DNA of 64,000 nt, taken from assembly GCF_030817835.1 (NCBI RefSeq), contig NZ_JAUSZR010000001.1, forward strand, positions 3,472,001-3,536,000, written 5' to 3'. Positions 44,512 to 54,296 of the stretch are shown in pieces (position 1 is the first letter of the stretch; each line of letters opens with the position of its first letter). The position numbers and the translations under genes were made by a program. Source of the stretch: Pseudarthrobacter sp. W1I19 (GTDB taxonomy: Bacteria > Actinomycetota > Actinomycetes > Actinomycetales > Micrococcaceae). The notes under the pieces were generated by a model. That model ran no database searches. It was not told where the DNA came from and worked only from the letters and a program-made list of their open reading frames with translations.

Positions 44512-46584
44512 TCAGCTGTGCACCGCCGTCGAGTCGTCCACCGGAGCTTCCCCGGCGTCCGTGCCCGCAAACTGCGACATGTAGAGCCGGTAGTAGGCGC
44601 CTTCGGCGGCAAGGAGGACCTTGTGGTTGCCCTGTTCCACGATCCTGCCGTTTTCCATCACCAGGATGGTGTCGGCGTCGCGGATGGTGGAGAGCCGGTG
44701 GGCGATCACAAAGCTGGTGCGGTCCGTCCGCAACGCAGCCATGGCCTTCTGCACCAGCAGTTCGGTGCGGGTGTCAACGGAGCTGGTGGCTTCGTCGAGG
44801 ATCAGCAGTGACGGGTTGGCCACAAAGGCACGGGCGATGGTGATGAGCTGCTTTTCGCCGGCGCTGACGTTGTTGCCTTCCTCGTCGATCACGGTGTCGT
44901 AGCCCTCGGGCAGGGCACGGACGAAGCGGTCCACGAAGGTGGCTTTGGCTGCGGCCATGACCTGCTCTTCGGTGGCGTCGAGGTTGCCGTAGCGGATGTT
45001 GTCGTAAATGGAGCCGCCGAACAGCCAGGCGTCCTGCAGCACCATGCCCACCTTGGAGCGGAGTTCGGACCGGCTGAGGTGGGTGATGTCCACCCCGTCC
45101 AGGGTGATGGACCCGGAGTTGAGCTCGTAGAAGCGCATCACCAGGTTGACCAGGGTGGTCTTGCCGGCGCCGGTGGGCCCCACGATCGCCACGGTGTTTC
45201 CGGGTTCCGCTGTGAAGGACAGGTTCTCGATCAGTTTCTTGTCCTCGGTGTAGCTGAAGGTGACGTCCTTGAAGTCCACGTGCCCGTCCGTCTTGGCCGG
45301 CAGGTGCTCGGTGGCCGTCTCAACATCCTGTTCGTCTGCGTCGAGGAACTCGAAGACCCGCTCGGAGGACGCGACGCCGGACTGGAGCATGTTGGCCATG
45401 CCCGCCATCTGGCCCAGCGGCTGGGTGAACTCGCGCGAGTACTGGATGAACGCCGTCGCGTCTCCCAGTGACATGGAGCCCGAAGCGACGCGGAGCCCGC
45501 CCACCACGGCGATGCCCACGTAGCTGAGGTAGGACACGAACTGCATCACGGGGAAGATGATGCCGGAGACGAACTGGGCACCGAAGCTGGCCTTGTACAG
45601 TGCCTCGTTGCGTTCCTCGAACCGTTCCAGCATGTCGGCGTCCCGGCCGAAGACCTTTACGAGGTCGTGCCCGGAGAAGGATTCCTCGATCTGCCCGTTG
45701 AGGGAACCGGTGTTCTTCCACTGGGCGGCGAACAGTTTCTGGCTGCGCACGCCGATCATGCCGGCGGCCACGCCGGACAGCGGCAGGGCGACCAGTGCGA
45801 TGAGCGCCAGCTGCCAGGAGACGATGAACATCATGACCACGATGCCGATGACCGTCAGGACAGAGTTGATCAACTGGGCGAATGCCTGTTGGAGCGCCTG
45901 CTGGATGTTGTCGACGTCGTTGGTCACCCGCGACAGGACGTCGCCGCGCTGGCGGGTGTCGAAGTAGTTCAGCGGCAGCCGGTTGAGTTTCTTCTCGGTG
46001 TCGTCGCGGAGCCGGCGGATCACCTTCATTACAATGCGGTTCAGCACATACCCCTGCAGCCACAGGAAGATGTTGGCCACGAAGTACATCAGCAGCACCA
46101 CGGCGATGAGCGTGGTGAGCTTGTCGAAGTTGATGCCGGCGCCGGGCACCAGCTCCATCCGCGACACCATGTCCGCGAAGTTGTCCTGGCCCTGCTGGCG
46201 CAGGCCGTCCACGAACTGTTCCTTGGTAGCTCCGGCGGGAAGCTGTTTGCCCACCACCCCGGCGAAGATCACGTCCATGGCCTGGCCCAGGATCTTCGGG
46301 GCAATCACGTTCAGGACCACGGCGATGACCACCATGGCCACCACCACGTATATCCCCAGCGCCTCGGGCTTCAGCAGCCCCATCAGCCGCTTGGCAGAGG
46401 GCCAGAAGTGCTCGGCTTTTTTGGCCGGCATGCCGCCGAACATGTCGCCGTCAGCTTCGGAGGGTTTGTACTCCTCCTCGACGAATTCGTCGTCCTCCAG
46501 GACGTCCGCCGCTGGTCCGGCGTTGAGCTGCTCCTCGGCAGCCGTGTCTTTCACCCCGGTGGAGTCCTTCTTGCGGGCGCTCAT
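44512..46584 (-). CDS. ABC exporter, subunit with canonical Walker B
   Basis: 690 residues: a ~75-residue acidic leader, six membrane helices, and an ABC domain with Walker A GPTGAGKTT and Walker B LLILDEATSSVD carrying the catalytic Glu. Its signature motif is VSAGEKQL instead of LSGGQ. In a heterodimer, the degenerate signature here would face the degenerate Walker B of its partner, giving one working and one silent ATP site. Its ATG overlaps the partner stop as ATGA. Exports drugs or lipids; substrate unknown. Confidence 0.92.
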   Translation of the reverse strand: MSARKKDSTGVKDTAAEEQLNAGPAADVLEDDEFVEEEYKPSEADGDMFGGMPAKKAEHFWPSAKRLMGLLKPEALGIYVVVAMVVIAVVLNVIAPKILGQAMDVIFAGVVGKQLPAGATKEQFVDGLRQQGQDNFADMVSRMELVPGAGINFDKLTTLIAVVLLMYFVANIFLWLQGYVLNRIVMKVIRRLRDDTEKKLNRLPLNYFDTRQRGDVLSRVTNDVDNIQQALQQAFAQLINSVLTVIGIVVMMFIVSWQLALIALVALPLSGVAAGMIGVRSQKLFAAQWKNTGSLNGQIEESFSGHDLVKVFGRDADMLERFEERNEALYKASFGAQFVSGIIFPVMQFVSYLSYVGIAVVGGLRVASGSMSLGDATAFIQYSREFTQPLGQMAGMANMLQSGVASSERVFEFLDADEQDVETATEHLPAKTDGHVDFKDVTFSYTEDKKLIENLSFTAEPGNTVAIVGPTGAGKTTLVNLVMRFYELNSGSITLDGVDITHLSRSELRSKVGMVLQDAWLFGGSIYDNIRYGNLDATEEQVMAAAKATFVDRFVRALPEGYDTVIDEEGNNVSAGEKQLITIARAFVANPSLLILDEATSSVDTRTELLVQKAMAALRTDRTSFVIAHRLSTIRDADTILVMENGRIVEQGNHKVLLAAEGAYYRLYMSQFAGTDAGEAPVDDSTAVHS

Positions 46585-48314
46585 GCCATTTCCTCCACGC
46601 TCAGCTGGGATTCAACAATTTCCTGGTAGGTGGGTGAGGTTTCCAGGAGTTCCTCGTGTGTTCCGCGGTCCACGATCCGGCCGTTGTCCAGCACCAGGAT
46701 CTGGTCCGCCTCGGTGATCGTGGAAATCCGCTGGGCCACGATGATAACGGTGGCGTCGGCAGTGGTGTGCTTGAGCGCGGCCCGGAGCCGGGCGTCCGTG
46801 GCGACATCGAGGGCGGAGAAGGAGTCATCAAACAGGTAAACGCGGGGTTTGGTCACCAGGGCACGGGCAATGCAGAGGCGCTGCCGCTGCCCGCCGGAGA
46901 CGTTGGTGCCGCCCTGGGAGATGCGGGAGTTCAGCCCGTTCTTTTTCTCCCGGACGAAGTCGGCGCCCTGCGCCACCTCGAGCGCGTCCCAGAGTTCATG
47001 GTCCGTGGCCTCGGTCTTGCCGAAGCGCAGGTTGTGCTCGATGGTCCCGGAAAAGAGGTACGGCCGCTGCGGGACGAGCGCCACGCGCCTGGTGATCTCG
47101 GCGCGGTCCAGGTTGTTGACGGGAACGCCGTCCAGCAGCACCTCGCCTTCAACGGTGTCGTACAGGCGCGGCAGGAGCGACAGCAGGGACGTCTTGCCGG
47201 CACCCGTGGAGCCGATGATCGCGATGGTCTGGCCCGGCCGGGCAGTAAAGCTGACGTTGCTCAGGACCGGCGCTTCGGCGCCGGGGTAGGCGAACGTGAC
47301 ATTGCGGTACTCGACCACGCCGGCGAGGGACGCGGGCGCCTCCGGCCGCTCAGGGTCATGGATGGAGGGTTCGACGTCGAGCACCTCGCCGATGCGGTCC
47401 GCGCAGACGGAGGCGCGCGGGATCATCATGGCCATAAAGGTGCCCATCATGACGGCTACCAGGATCTGGAGCAGGTATTGCAGGAACGCCGTCAGGGCGC
47501 CCACCTGCATGTCTCCGGAGTCCACGCGCTGCCCGCCAAACCAGAGCACTGCGGCGGTGGACAGATGCAGGATCATGCCGATGGCCGGGAACATCAGCAC
47601 AAACAGGGAGCCGATCTTCAGTGAAACGTCGGTCAGTTCCTTGTTGGCCTCACCAAACCGCCCGGTTTCGTACGGCTCGCGGACGAATGCCCGCACCACG
47701 CGTATACCAATGATCTGCTCGCGCAGCACGGCGTTGATGCGGTCGATCTTTTTCTGCATGGACCGGAACAGCGGCATCAGCCGGACCACGAGGTACCCCA
47801 CCACAACGGTCAGCAGGGGCACTGAAACCCAGACGAGCCAGGACAGGCTGATGTCCTCACGCAACGCCATGATGATGCCGCCGACGCACATGATGGGGGT
47901 GGCCACCATGAAGTTCAATCCCATCAGCACCAGCATCTGCACCTGCTGGACGTCGTTGGTGCCGCGCGTGATCAGCGTAGGCGCACCAAAGGCGTTGACG
48001 TCCTTGGCCGAGAAGCTGGTGACTTTGCGGAACACTGCGCGCCGCAGGTCCCGGCCGAGGGCCATCGCGGTCCTGGAGCCAAAGTAGACACCGGCAATCG
48101 CAGTGCCCACCTGGACGAACGCCACCAGCAGCATCACCGCACCCGTGCGCCAGATGAAGTCGGTATCCCCGCGGGACACGCCTTCGTCGATGATCCTGGC
48201 GTTCAGGCTGGGCAGGTAGAGGGCTGCGATGGTGGAAGCCAGCTGGAAGAAAATGACAGCCAGAATGTACGGCGCATACGGTTTTGAGTAGCGCCGGATG
48301 AGGGTGAGGAGCAT
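46581..48314 (-). CDS. ABC exporter, subunit with degenerate Walker B
   Basis: 577 residues: six membrane helices, then an ABC domain with Walker A GSTGAGKTS, signature VSGGQRQRL (intact) and Walker B YLFDDSFSALD, where the catalytic Glu is Asp. This is the asymmetric arrangement of heterodimeric exporters such as TM287/288 and BmrCD. The ATG at 48314 is chosen over an upstream start at 48347 because the next residues (MLLTLIRRYSKPY) are the usual beginning of the family. First gene of the exporter pair. Confidence 0.92.
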   Translation of the reverse strand: MLLTLIRRYSKPYAPYILAVIFFQLASTIAALYLPSLNARIIDEGVSRGDTDFIWRTGAVMLLVAFVQVGTAIAGVYFGSRTAMALGRDLRRAVFRKVTSFSAKDVNAFGAPTLITRGTNDVQQVQMLVLMGLNFMVATPIMCVGGIIMALREDISLSWLVWVSVPLLTVVVGYLVVRLMPLFRSMQKKIDRINAVLREQIIGIRVVRAFVREPYETGRFGEANKELTDVSLKIGSLFVLMFPAIGMILHLSTAAVLWFGGQRVDSGDMQVGALTAFLQYLLQILVAVMMGTFMAMMIPRASVCADRIGEVLDVEPSIHDPERPEAPASLAGVVEYRNVTFAYPGAEAPVLSNVSFTARPGQTIAIIGSTGAGKTSLLSLLPRLYDTVEGEVLLDGVPVNNLDRAEITRRVALVPQRPYLFSGTIEHNLRFGKTEATDHELWDALEVAQGADFVREKKNGLNSRISQGGTNVSGGQRQRLCIARALVTKPRVYLFDDSFSALDVATDARLRAALKHTTADATVIIVAQRISTITEADQILVLDNGRIVDRGTHEELLETSPTYQEIVESQLSVEEMA

Positions 48315-48411
48315 GGTTCCAACTCTAGTGTTGACCACCGACAACACGCCGCCGGGGAAGCATATTTTCCGTGGAATTGATTAATTCGGATCCGGGCAGC
48401 ACCAAAGCGCC

Positions 48412-48441
48412 GCCCGGCACCGGTTGACTCCGGTGCCGGGC
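48412..48441 (-). terminator. Terminator after the MFS exporter gene
   Basis: A perfect 12-bp stem (48412-48423 with 48430-48441) and 6-nt loop, 18 bp beyond the MFS stop on the minus strand and before the ABC exporter promoter. Confidence 0.8.
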
Positions 48442-48459
48442 AGCGGTTTTATGAGGTGC

Positions 48460-50583
48460 TCACTCTTCTGGTGCAGCGGCGCTGTGCCTGCCATGGCTGG
48501 CGATGTAAAGCGCGGCGGCAGCCTGCGACTTCCGTTCTTTAAGGAGCCTGCGCTTCAGCCGGCTGAGCTCGGCGGCCGTCGCTGCCTGCTGGGCGGCCAC
48601 TTCCCGCTGGGAGCGCAACTGTTCCTGGATGTCCAGCACCAGCTTCCCCAGCTCCACCTGTTGCCGGGCCAGCAAATGCTGGGTGTCCTGCAGCTTCTGC
48701 ACCGTCTCGGCAGTAGTTGCAGCGGCACCGGCTTTGAAGTCCTCCGCGTCATAGTTCAGGGCAAAGGCTTCCTCGAGGTCGTCAGCGGTGAGCACCGCAG
48801 AACTCGCAGCCGGCACTGCGGAGGTGCCGCCGTCGTACGCCTTGCTGCCGGCGCTGCCTGAATCAAGGCTGCCGGCGCTGGCACGCACAGCACCTGCATC
48901 ACTGCCGGGCACAGCTCCCGCTGCCTGCGGCAACTGCCCGGTGATGGCGGTCATCCCGGCTTCTCCGTCAGCATTGGCCTGGATATTGGCTTCCGGAGTG
49001 ATGTCCACGGTGCGGCGTAGTGGCTTTTCCTTGATGAACAGGACGGCAAGCAGGGCAACCACGCTGACCGCGGCGGAGATCATAAAGATCCCGGCAGTGG
49101 CGTCACCGTAGGCGGCGCGCATGACCTCAGCCACCGGGGCAGGCAGGTCCTTCAGGTCCAGGGTGGCTCCGCTGTTCCCCGAGGCCTGGATGCCCAGCTT
49201 GGTGAGGCCGTCCGTGGCAAGGTCCTTCACATGGTTGGCCATCACGGCACCCAGGACGGAGACGCCGATGGCGCCGCCGACGGAGCGGAAGAAGGCAACG
49301 GAGGCGCTGGCGGAACCGATGTCAGACGCCTTCACAGTGTTCTGCACGGCGAGGACCAGGTTCTGCATCAGCATGCCCAGGCCGACGCCGAAGATTGCCG
49401 TGTAGAGGCCGGTGAGCCAGAGCTCGGTGGTGTGGTCCATGGTCCCTGCGAGCGCCAGGCCGCCGATCAAGAAGACCGTACCGCCGATCAGGAAGCGCTT
49501 CCACTTGCCATAGCGGCTGATGAGCTGGCCGGACAGCACGGACCCGACCAGGTTGCCGGCGATCATGGGCAGCGTCAGCAGGCCGGCCTCGGTGGGTGTG
49601 GCGCCGCGGGCCACCTGGTAGTACTGCCCCAGGAAGGTGGAGGACCCGAACATGGCCACACCGACGGCCACGGATGCGACGATGGCCAGGGCCGTGGTGC
49701 GCTCGGAGATGATCTTCGGCGGGATGATCGGCTGGGAGACCTTGGATTCAACCAGCACCAGCAGCGCGAGCAGGAGGACGCCGCCGCCCACCATCGCTGC
49801 CGACTGCCAGGACCACCAGTCGTAGTAGTCGGCCTTGCCGGCGAAGGACACCCAGACCAGGAGCACGCTCACGCCGCTGGTCAGGAGGATGGCACCGAGC
49901 CAGTCGATCTTGGCAGGCCGCTTGACGTGTGGAACCTTCAGCGTCACCTGGAGCAGGATCAGGGCCACGACGGCGAGCGGGACGCAGACGAAGAAGGTCC
50001 AGCGCCAGCCCAGGGGGCTGTCCACGATGAAGCCGCCCAGCAGAGGGCCGCCGGCAGTGCCCACGGCCATCACCGCACCCATGTAGCCGGAGTACTTGCC
50101 GCGTTCGCGGGGCGGGATGATGGAGCCGATGATGGCCTGCGCCAGGGCCGTCAGGCCACCCATGGCTATGCCCTGGATCACGCGGGCGGTCAGCAGGAAC
50201 GGGATGTTTTCGGAGAAGCCGGCCATTACGGAGCCGGCCACAAAGATCACGATGCTGAGTTGGACCAGGACCTTCTTGTCGAAGAGGTCCGCAAGCTTGC
50301 CCCAGATGGGTGTGGTGGCCGCGTTGGCCAGCAGGGCCGCGGTGATCACCCAGGCGAAGTCAGTCTGTGTGCCCTTGAGCTCGGACATGATGGTGGGCAG
50401 CGCGTTGGCCACGATGGTGCTGCTGAGGATCGCGGTGAAGAAGGCTGCCAGCAGGCCGGTGAGGGCCTCCATGATCTGCCGGTGGTTCATGGGGGCGCCG
50501 GGTTCGTGGCGTTTGGACTGCCGCGATTCCTGCTTCCCGGTCCGGGCGCGCTCGTGCTGCGCGGTGGCGGTGACGTTAGCCAT
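48460..50583 (-). CDS. MFS drug:H+ exporter, DHA2 (EmrB/QacA) family, with long C-terminal tail
   Basis: 707 residues. The first ~510 form 14 membrane helices with the DHA2 motif A-like loop GKLADLFDKK and motif C-like TAGGPLLGGFI. A ~195-residue cytoplasmic tail follows. It begins with a low-complexity Ala/Gly/Ser stretch and ends with a long Gln/Glu/Lys-rich coiled-coil segment (VQKLQDTQHLLARQQVELG and beyond). Exporters of this family are normally about 500 residues, so the tail is unusual. GGAGGAG lies before the ATG at 50583, and the gene overlaps marR by 8 bp. Confidence 0.9.
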   Translation of the reverse strand: MANVTATAQHERARTGKQESRQSKRHEPGAPMNHRQIMEALTGLLAAFFTAILSSTIVANALPTIMSELKGTQTDFAWVITAALLANAATTPIWGKLADLFDKKVLVQLSIVIFVAGSVMAGFSENIPFLLTARVIQGIAMGGLTALAQAIIGSIIPPRERGKYSGYMGAVMAVGTAGGPLLGGFIVDSPLGWRWTFFVCVPLAVVALILLQVTLKVPHVKRPAKIDWLGAILLTSGVSVLLVWVSFAGKADYYDWWSWQSAAMVGGGVLLLALLVLVESKVSQPIIPPKIISERTTALAIVASVAVGVAMFGSSTFLGQYYQVARGATPTEAGLLTLPMIAGNLVGSVLSGQLISRYGKWKRFLIGGTVFLIGGLALAGTMDHTTELWLTGLYTAIFGVGLGMLMQNLVLAVQNTVKASDIGSASASVAFFRSVGGAIGVSVLGAVMANHVKDLATDGLTKLGIQASGNSGATLDLKDLPAPVAEVMRAAYGDATAGIFMISAAVSVVALLAVLFIKEKPLRRTVDITPEANIQANADGEAGMTAITGQLPQAAGAVPGSDAGAVRASAGSLDSGSAGSKAYDGGTSAVPAASSAVLTADDLEEAFALNYDAEDFKAGAAATTAETVQKLQDTQHLLARQQVELGKLVLDIQEQLRSQREVAAQQAATAAELSRLKRRLLKERKSQAAAALYIASHGRHSAAAPEE

Positions 50584-51073
50584 TAAGTGACTCCTCCAAG
50601 GTTTTCTGTTCATTGGTGGCGCCGGCCGCCGTTGCCCGGGCTGATTTCTTCAGTGATTCGGTGAGCCTGCGGAGGGATTTCGCCGTGTCACCGGCGTCCT
50701 CCTCGCTCCAGTCGCGCAGGTAGTCCTGCAGGACCGCGGTGCGCTGCTCCTCGATATGCCGGAGCTTCTCGGCTCCCAACGGGGTGAGGGCAACCAGCTG
50801 GGCCCGGCCGTCGTCGGGATCCTGCCTGCGGGCCACCAGGCCATGCTCCTCAAGGTCCGCAATATGGCGGCTGAGGACGGGAGCGCTGACGCCGAGCCGC
50901 TCGGCCAGCCGGGTGGCCCGGGTTTCCCCCTCCCCCACAAACCGCAGCACCCCTTGCAGGGCCACGCCGGTATCCTGCCCGCGGACGTTCGCGGTGGAGA
51001 TGCATCGCACCGCGCGCTGGAGATCGAAAATTTGGGAGACGAGGTCCGCTGCCGTATCCGGTGCTACTGCCAC
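50576..51073 (-). CDS. MarR family transcriptional regulator
   Basis: 165 residues. The winged-helix core reads TRATRLAERLGVSAPVLSRHIADLEEHGLVARRQDPDDGRAQLVALTPLGAEKL, with the DxRA wing motif of MarR. It is transcribed first and overlaps the MFS exporter, which implies it represses its own exporter operon. The GTG at 51073 is preceded by AAGGAG. An inverted repeat just upstream is a candidate operator. Confidence 0.92.
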   Translation of the reverse strand: MAVAPDTAADLVSQIFDLQRAVRCISTANVRGQDTGVALQGVLRFVGEGETRATRLAERLGVSAPVLSRHIADLEEHGLVARRQDPDDGRAQLVALTPLGAEKLRHIEEQRTAVLQDYLRDWSEEDAGDTAKSLRRLTESLKKSARATAAGATNEQKTLEESLNG

Positions 51074-51102
51074 TGCTTCAGCACTCCTTACTTGTTTGCC
51101 TG

Positions 51103-51130
51103 AAGCAACTATATCTCAACTTGGTTGCTT
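51103..51130 (-). promoter_or_regulatory. Candidate MarR operator
   Basis: Inverted repeat AAGCAAC (51103-51109) / GTTGCTT (51124-51130) with a 14-bp AT-rich spacer, 30 bp upstream of the MarR start. Position and symmetry suit autoregulation, but the arms are short. Confidence 0.5.
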
Positions 51131-51163
51131 TGGGAAACTAAACGAGCTTCGAGGGGAATGCTG

Positions 51164-51195
51164 AAGGTCCCGGCTCCACGTGGGAGCGGGACCTT
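51164..51195 (-). terminator. Terminator after the TPP-enzyme gene
   Basis: Hairpin with arms AAGGTCCCGGCTCC and GGGAGCGGGACCTT, a near-perfect stem with a single-base bulge, about 50 bp beyond the stop at 51244. Confidence 0.8.
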
Positions 51196-51243
51196 CTCGG
51201 GGTTATTCAGTGAGCGCAGGGCTTGTTCAGCCCCGGTGATGCA

Positions 51244-52947
51244 TCAGTCAGGCAGGTGCGTCGGGGCGAACATTTTCAGCAGCGTTTCCACCACGACGAC
51301 GTTGGGCCCGTCCGCGGCAAATCCTGCCTTGAGCGCCTCCCCCACATCCTCGGGCGCCACTTTTGTCGCCGGCACGCCGAAGGCTTCGGCGAGTTTAACA
51401 AAGTCGGGGCGTGCGAGTTCGGTAGCGGTGGCCTTGCCAAAGGCTCCCACCATGTATTCGCGCAGGATGCCGTAGCCGCCGTCGTCCACGATGAGCCAGG
51501 TGACCGGCACGTTGTGCTGCTTGGCAGTGGCAAGTTCAGAGATGGAGTACATGGACGAGCCGTCGCCGGACACGGCAAGGACCCGGCCCGGCTTGCCAAC
51601 TGTTTCCAGGCCCACCGCTCCGCCGATCGCCGCCGGAAAGCCGTAGCCCAGGCCGCCGGCACCCTGGGCTGAGTGGAACTGGCCCTCCTGGGCGTCCCAG
51701 CAGCTCCAGCCCCAGTACGCGGAGATAGTCATGTCCCAGAAGGTCTGCATGTCCGCCGGAACTGCTTCGCGGATGTCCGCCATGAACTTCAGTTCCTTGG
51801 CCAGGTCCTGTGATTCCAGGCGGGCACGGACCTTGGCCAGTGATTCCTGCACCAGGTCCTCGGGGGAAGTCCCGTGCCAGTTCGGCGTGGCGCGGCCAGC
51901 CTGCAGCGCCTCGTCCAGGGCAGCGAGGGCCTGGCCGGCGTCCGCGCGGATGCCCAGGCCTGGGCGGTTGGACTCCAGGACCCGGGGTTCGGCGTCGATC
52001 TGGATGATCCTGCCGCGCGGGGCAAAGGTGAAGTAGTTGGAGGTGACCTCGCCCAGGGACGAACCGATGACCACCAGGACGTCAGCGTCCTCCAGCACAT
52101 TAGTCATGTGGCGGTCCTCGATCCACGCCTGCAGCGACAACTCGTGGTTCCAGGGGAAGGCGCCGTTGCCGCCGGGGGTGCAGATCACGGGGGCGCGGAG
52201 TTTCTCTGCGATGGAGAGCAGGGACTTCTCAGCCCGGCCGCGTCGGGTGCCGCCGCCGGCGATGATGGCAGGGCGCTCTGCCGCCTGCAGCCATTTAACC
52301 GCTTCGCGGACCAGCTCCACGCGCGGTGGGTTGTCCGCCGCTTCCGCCAGCGCGTCCTCCACCGGCGGCACCATGATGGGATCGAGCAGGACGTTCTGCG
52401 GAATCTCGATCCACACCGGCCCCTGGGGCGAGGAGATCGCTTCGGTCCAGGCGTCCTGGATGGCGGACGGGATGCCGGAGGCGTGCTGGATCAGCCGCTG
52501 GCTCCTTGTGACATTAGCCGCCGAGGCTTTCTGGTCATCCAGCTGATGCAGCATACCCTTGCGGCGGGCGCCAAGGCCTTCGAGCGGAATCTGGCTGGCC
52601 ACCACCACCATTGGCACACCCGTGGCATAGGCTTCCTGCAGCCCGGCCAGGGATGTCAGCGCCCCCGGGCCGGTGGAGAGGAAGAGGACACCCACTTCGC
52701 CGGTGGCACGCGAGTAGCCATCCGCCGCAAAGGCGGAATTGTTCTCGACGCGGGAAGAAACAAACTGGAGGTTTCCGCGGCCTATCGCATCAAAGAGCCC
52801 CAAGGCGTGCTGCCCGGGAATGCCGAAGACGGTCTTCGCGCCCAGCGCCTCGAGGGTTTCGACGACGAGGTCCCCGCCGTTACGTTCCCCCGTGCGAGCG
52901 TTTTCCCCTGCGGTCGCAGCTGCCGTCACCGGATCGAAATCGATCAT
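51244..52947 (-). CDS. Thiamine-pyrophosphate enzyme, acetolactate-synthase-like
   Basis: 567 residues with the three-domain layout of acetolactate synthase and benzoylformate decarboxylase. The TPP-activating Glu is in VSSRVENNSAFAADGYSRATG, the middle FAD-fold-like domain follows, and the TPP-binding motif GDGSSMYSISELATAKQHN continues to IVDDGGYG. There the usual NN metal ligand pair is DD. The DD variant and the partner agmatinase, plus the absence of an ilvN subunit, argue against a biosynthetic role. It starts 5 bp after the agmatinase stop with AAGGAG inside that gene. Substrate unknown. Confidence 0.85.
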   Translation of the reverse strand: MIDFDPVTAAATAGENARTGERNGGDLVVETLEALGAKTVFGIPGQHALGLFDAIGRGNLQFVSSRVENNSAFAADGYSRATGEVGVLFLSTGPGALTSLAGLQEAYATGVPMVVVASQIPLEGLGARRKGMLHQLDDQKASAANVTRSQRLIQHASGIPSAIQDAWTEAISSPQGPVWIEIPQNVLLDPIMVPPVEDALAEAADNPPRVELVREAVKWLQAAERPAIIAGGGTRRGRAEKSLLSIAEKLRAPVICTPGGNGAFPWNHELSLQAWIEDRHMTNVLEDADVLVVIGSSLGEVTSNYFTFAPRGRIIQIDAEPRVLESNRPGLGIRADAGQALAALDEALQAGRATPNWHGTSPEDLVQESLAKVRARLESQDLAKELKFMADIREAVPADMQTFWDMTISAYWGWSCWDAQEGQFHSAQGAGGLGYGFPAAIGGAVGLETVGKPGRVLAVSGDGSSMYSISELATAKQHNVPVTWLIVDDGGYGILREYMVGAFGKATATELARPDFVKLAEAFGVPATKVAPEDVGEALKAGFAADGPNVVVVETLLKMFAPTHLPD

Positions 52948-52952
52948 TCGGC

Positions 52953-54017
52953 TTACTCCTTGCCCGCGGCGGCGAAGCCTGCCGGTCGGCGGACCTCCTG
53001 GCCGAGGGCCTGGGCCGCGTAGCCCGTTTCGGCTCCGAACCGGTCGCCGGGTACCGCGCTGTCCGCCATCAGGGTCACCAGTTCATAGGCGACATGGCTG
53101 GCCGCGACGCCGGTGATTTCGGCGTGATCGTAAGCGGGGGCAACTTCGACGACGTCGGCGCCCACCAGGTTTATGCCGCGGAAGCCCCGGATGATTTCCA
53201 GCAGTTCCCGGCTGGTGATGCCGCCCGCTTCAGGGGTGCCGGTGCCCGGAGCGTGGGCCGGGTCCAGGACGTCGATGTCCACGGAGATGTACAGGGGGCG
53301 GTTGCCGATCCGCTCGCGGACCTTGGCCACGGTTTCCAGGACGCCCTGGTAGTAGACGTCCGCGGAGGTGACGATGCCGAACCCGAAGCGGTGGTCGTCG
53401 TCGAGATCCTTTTTGCCGTACAGCGGGCCGCGGGTGCCAATGTGGCTGATGGCCTCGGTGTCCAGGATGCCCTCCTCGACCGCGCGGCGGAACGGGGTGC
53501 CATGGGTGTACTCGGCACCGAAGTAGGTGTCCCAGGTGTCCAGGTGCGCGTCGAAGTGGAGCATGGCGATGGGCCCGCCGGCGCGCTCTGCGGCGGCCCG
53601 GAGCAGGGGCAGCGCGATGGTGTGGTCGCCGCCAAGGGTGACCAGCTTGCTGCCGGCGGCCGTGAGGTCCAGGGCATTCTGCTGGATGGTTTCGATGGCT
53701 TCGTTGATGTTGAACGGGTTGACGGCCATGTCCCCGGCGTCGGCCACCTGGACGTTTTCGAACGGGCTGACGTCCCACGCAGGGTTGTACGGGCGTAGCA
53801 GGCGGCTGGCTTCGCGGACATGGTTGGCGCCGAAGCGGGCGCCCGGGCGGTAGGAGACTCCGGAGTCGAAGGGTACGCCCACCACGGTGACGTCGGCTTT
53901 GGCCACCTGGTCAAGGCGCGGAAGGCGGGCGTAGGTAGCGGCCCCGGCGTAGCGGGGAATACGGGATGAATCGATGGGGCCAAGGTTGCCGTTGGCTTCG
54001 ATGCGCAGCTCTTCCAA
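52953..54017 (-). CDS. Agmatinase-family ureohydrolase
   Basis: 354 residues. The dinuclear manganese site is complete: [13 protein letters not shown] and SVDIDVLDP. These enzymes split urea from agmatine or other guanidino acids such as 4-guanidinobutyrate. The start used is TTG at 54017, because AAGGAG lies nine bases before it and the protein then begins with the conserved [20 protein letters not shown]. An upstream TTG at 54035 would put the ribosome site inside the gene. First gene of a two-gene operon with the TPP enzyme; a regulator and symporter lie about 1.3 kb and 2.1 kb to the right. Confidence 0.9.
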   Translation of the reverse strand: MEELRIEANGNLGPIDSSRIPRYAGAATYARLPRLDQVAKADVTVVGVPFDSGVSYRPGARFGANHVREASRLLRPYNPAWDVSPFENVQVADAGDMAVNPFNINEAIETIQQNALDLTAAGSKLVTLGGDHTIALPLLRAAAERAGGPIAMLHFDAHLDTWDTYFGAEYTHGTPFRRAVEEGILDTEAISHIGTRGPLYGKKDLDDDHRFGFGIVTSADVYYQGVLETVAKVRERIGNRPLYISVDIDVLDPAHAPGTGTPEAGGITSRELLEIIRGFRGINLVGADVVEVAPAYDHAEITGVAASHVAYELVTLMADSAVPGDRFGAETGYAAQALGQEVRRPAGFAAAGKE

Positions 54018-54120
54018 TGGAGGCCTCTCCTTCAAGGAGTTGAGGGACTGATGTGACTGCCATCATACACCTCGGTTTTCTAATGCGCACCAAGTGTTTA
54101 CCTTTCGCCATGGAGGCTTG

Positions 54121-54228
54121 TGCATTCCCGCCCGGTTACTGCGGCAAGAGCGCTTGGGCTATCCCGGAATCCAGCCACTTTCGCCGCGATCAATGCACCG
54201 CGCCACAAAGTAACCGGGGAGGAACGCA
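54121..54228. repeat. 108-bp element with 20-bp terminal inverted repeats, left copy
   Basis: Terminal arms 54121-54140 and 54209-54228 pair at 17 of 20 positions, with a perfect CCCGGTTACT/AGTAACCGGG core. The interior is unlike the right copy at 55141-55248. It lies between the agmatinase start and the nuclease-like gene start at 54297. Confidence 0.7.
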
Positions 54229-54296
54229 AACCTAGCCCCCGAATTCATCCACATACAACGGCCCACCGGTTCCCATACGACAGCCTCAAGCTTCAG

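Noticed and set aside
49231..50586. 451-residue plus-strand open frame
   Set aside because: Antisense shadow of the DHA2 exporter; composition is His/Glu/Gly-rich with no motif.
51244..52947. Biosynthetic acetolactate synthase IlvB
   Set aside because: No ilvN or ilvC is adjacent, it is coupled to an agmatinase, and the TPP metal motif is DD instead of the usual NN.
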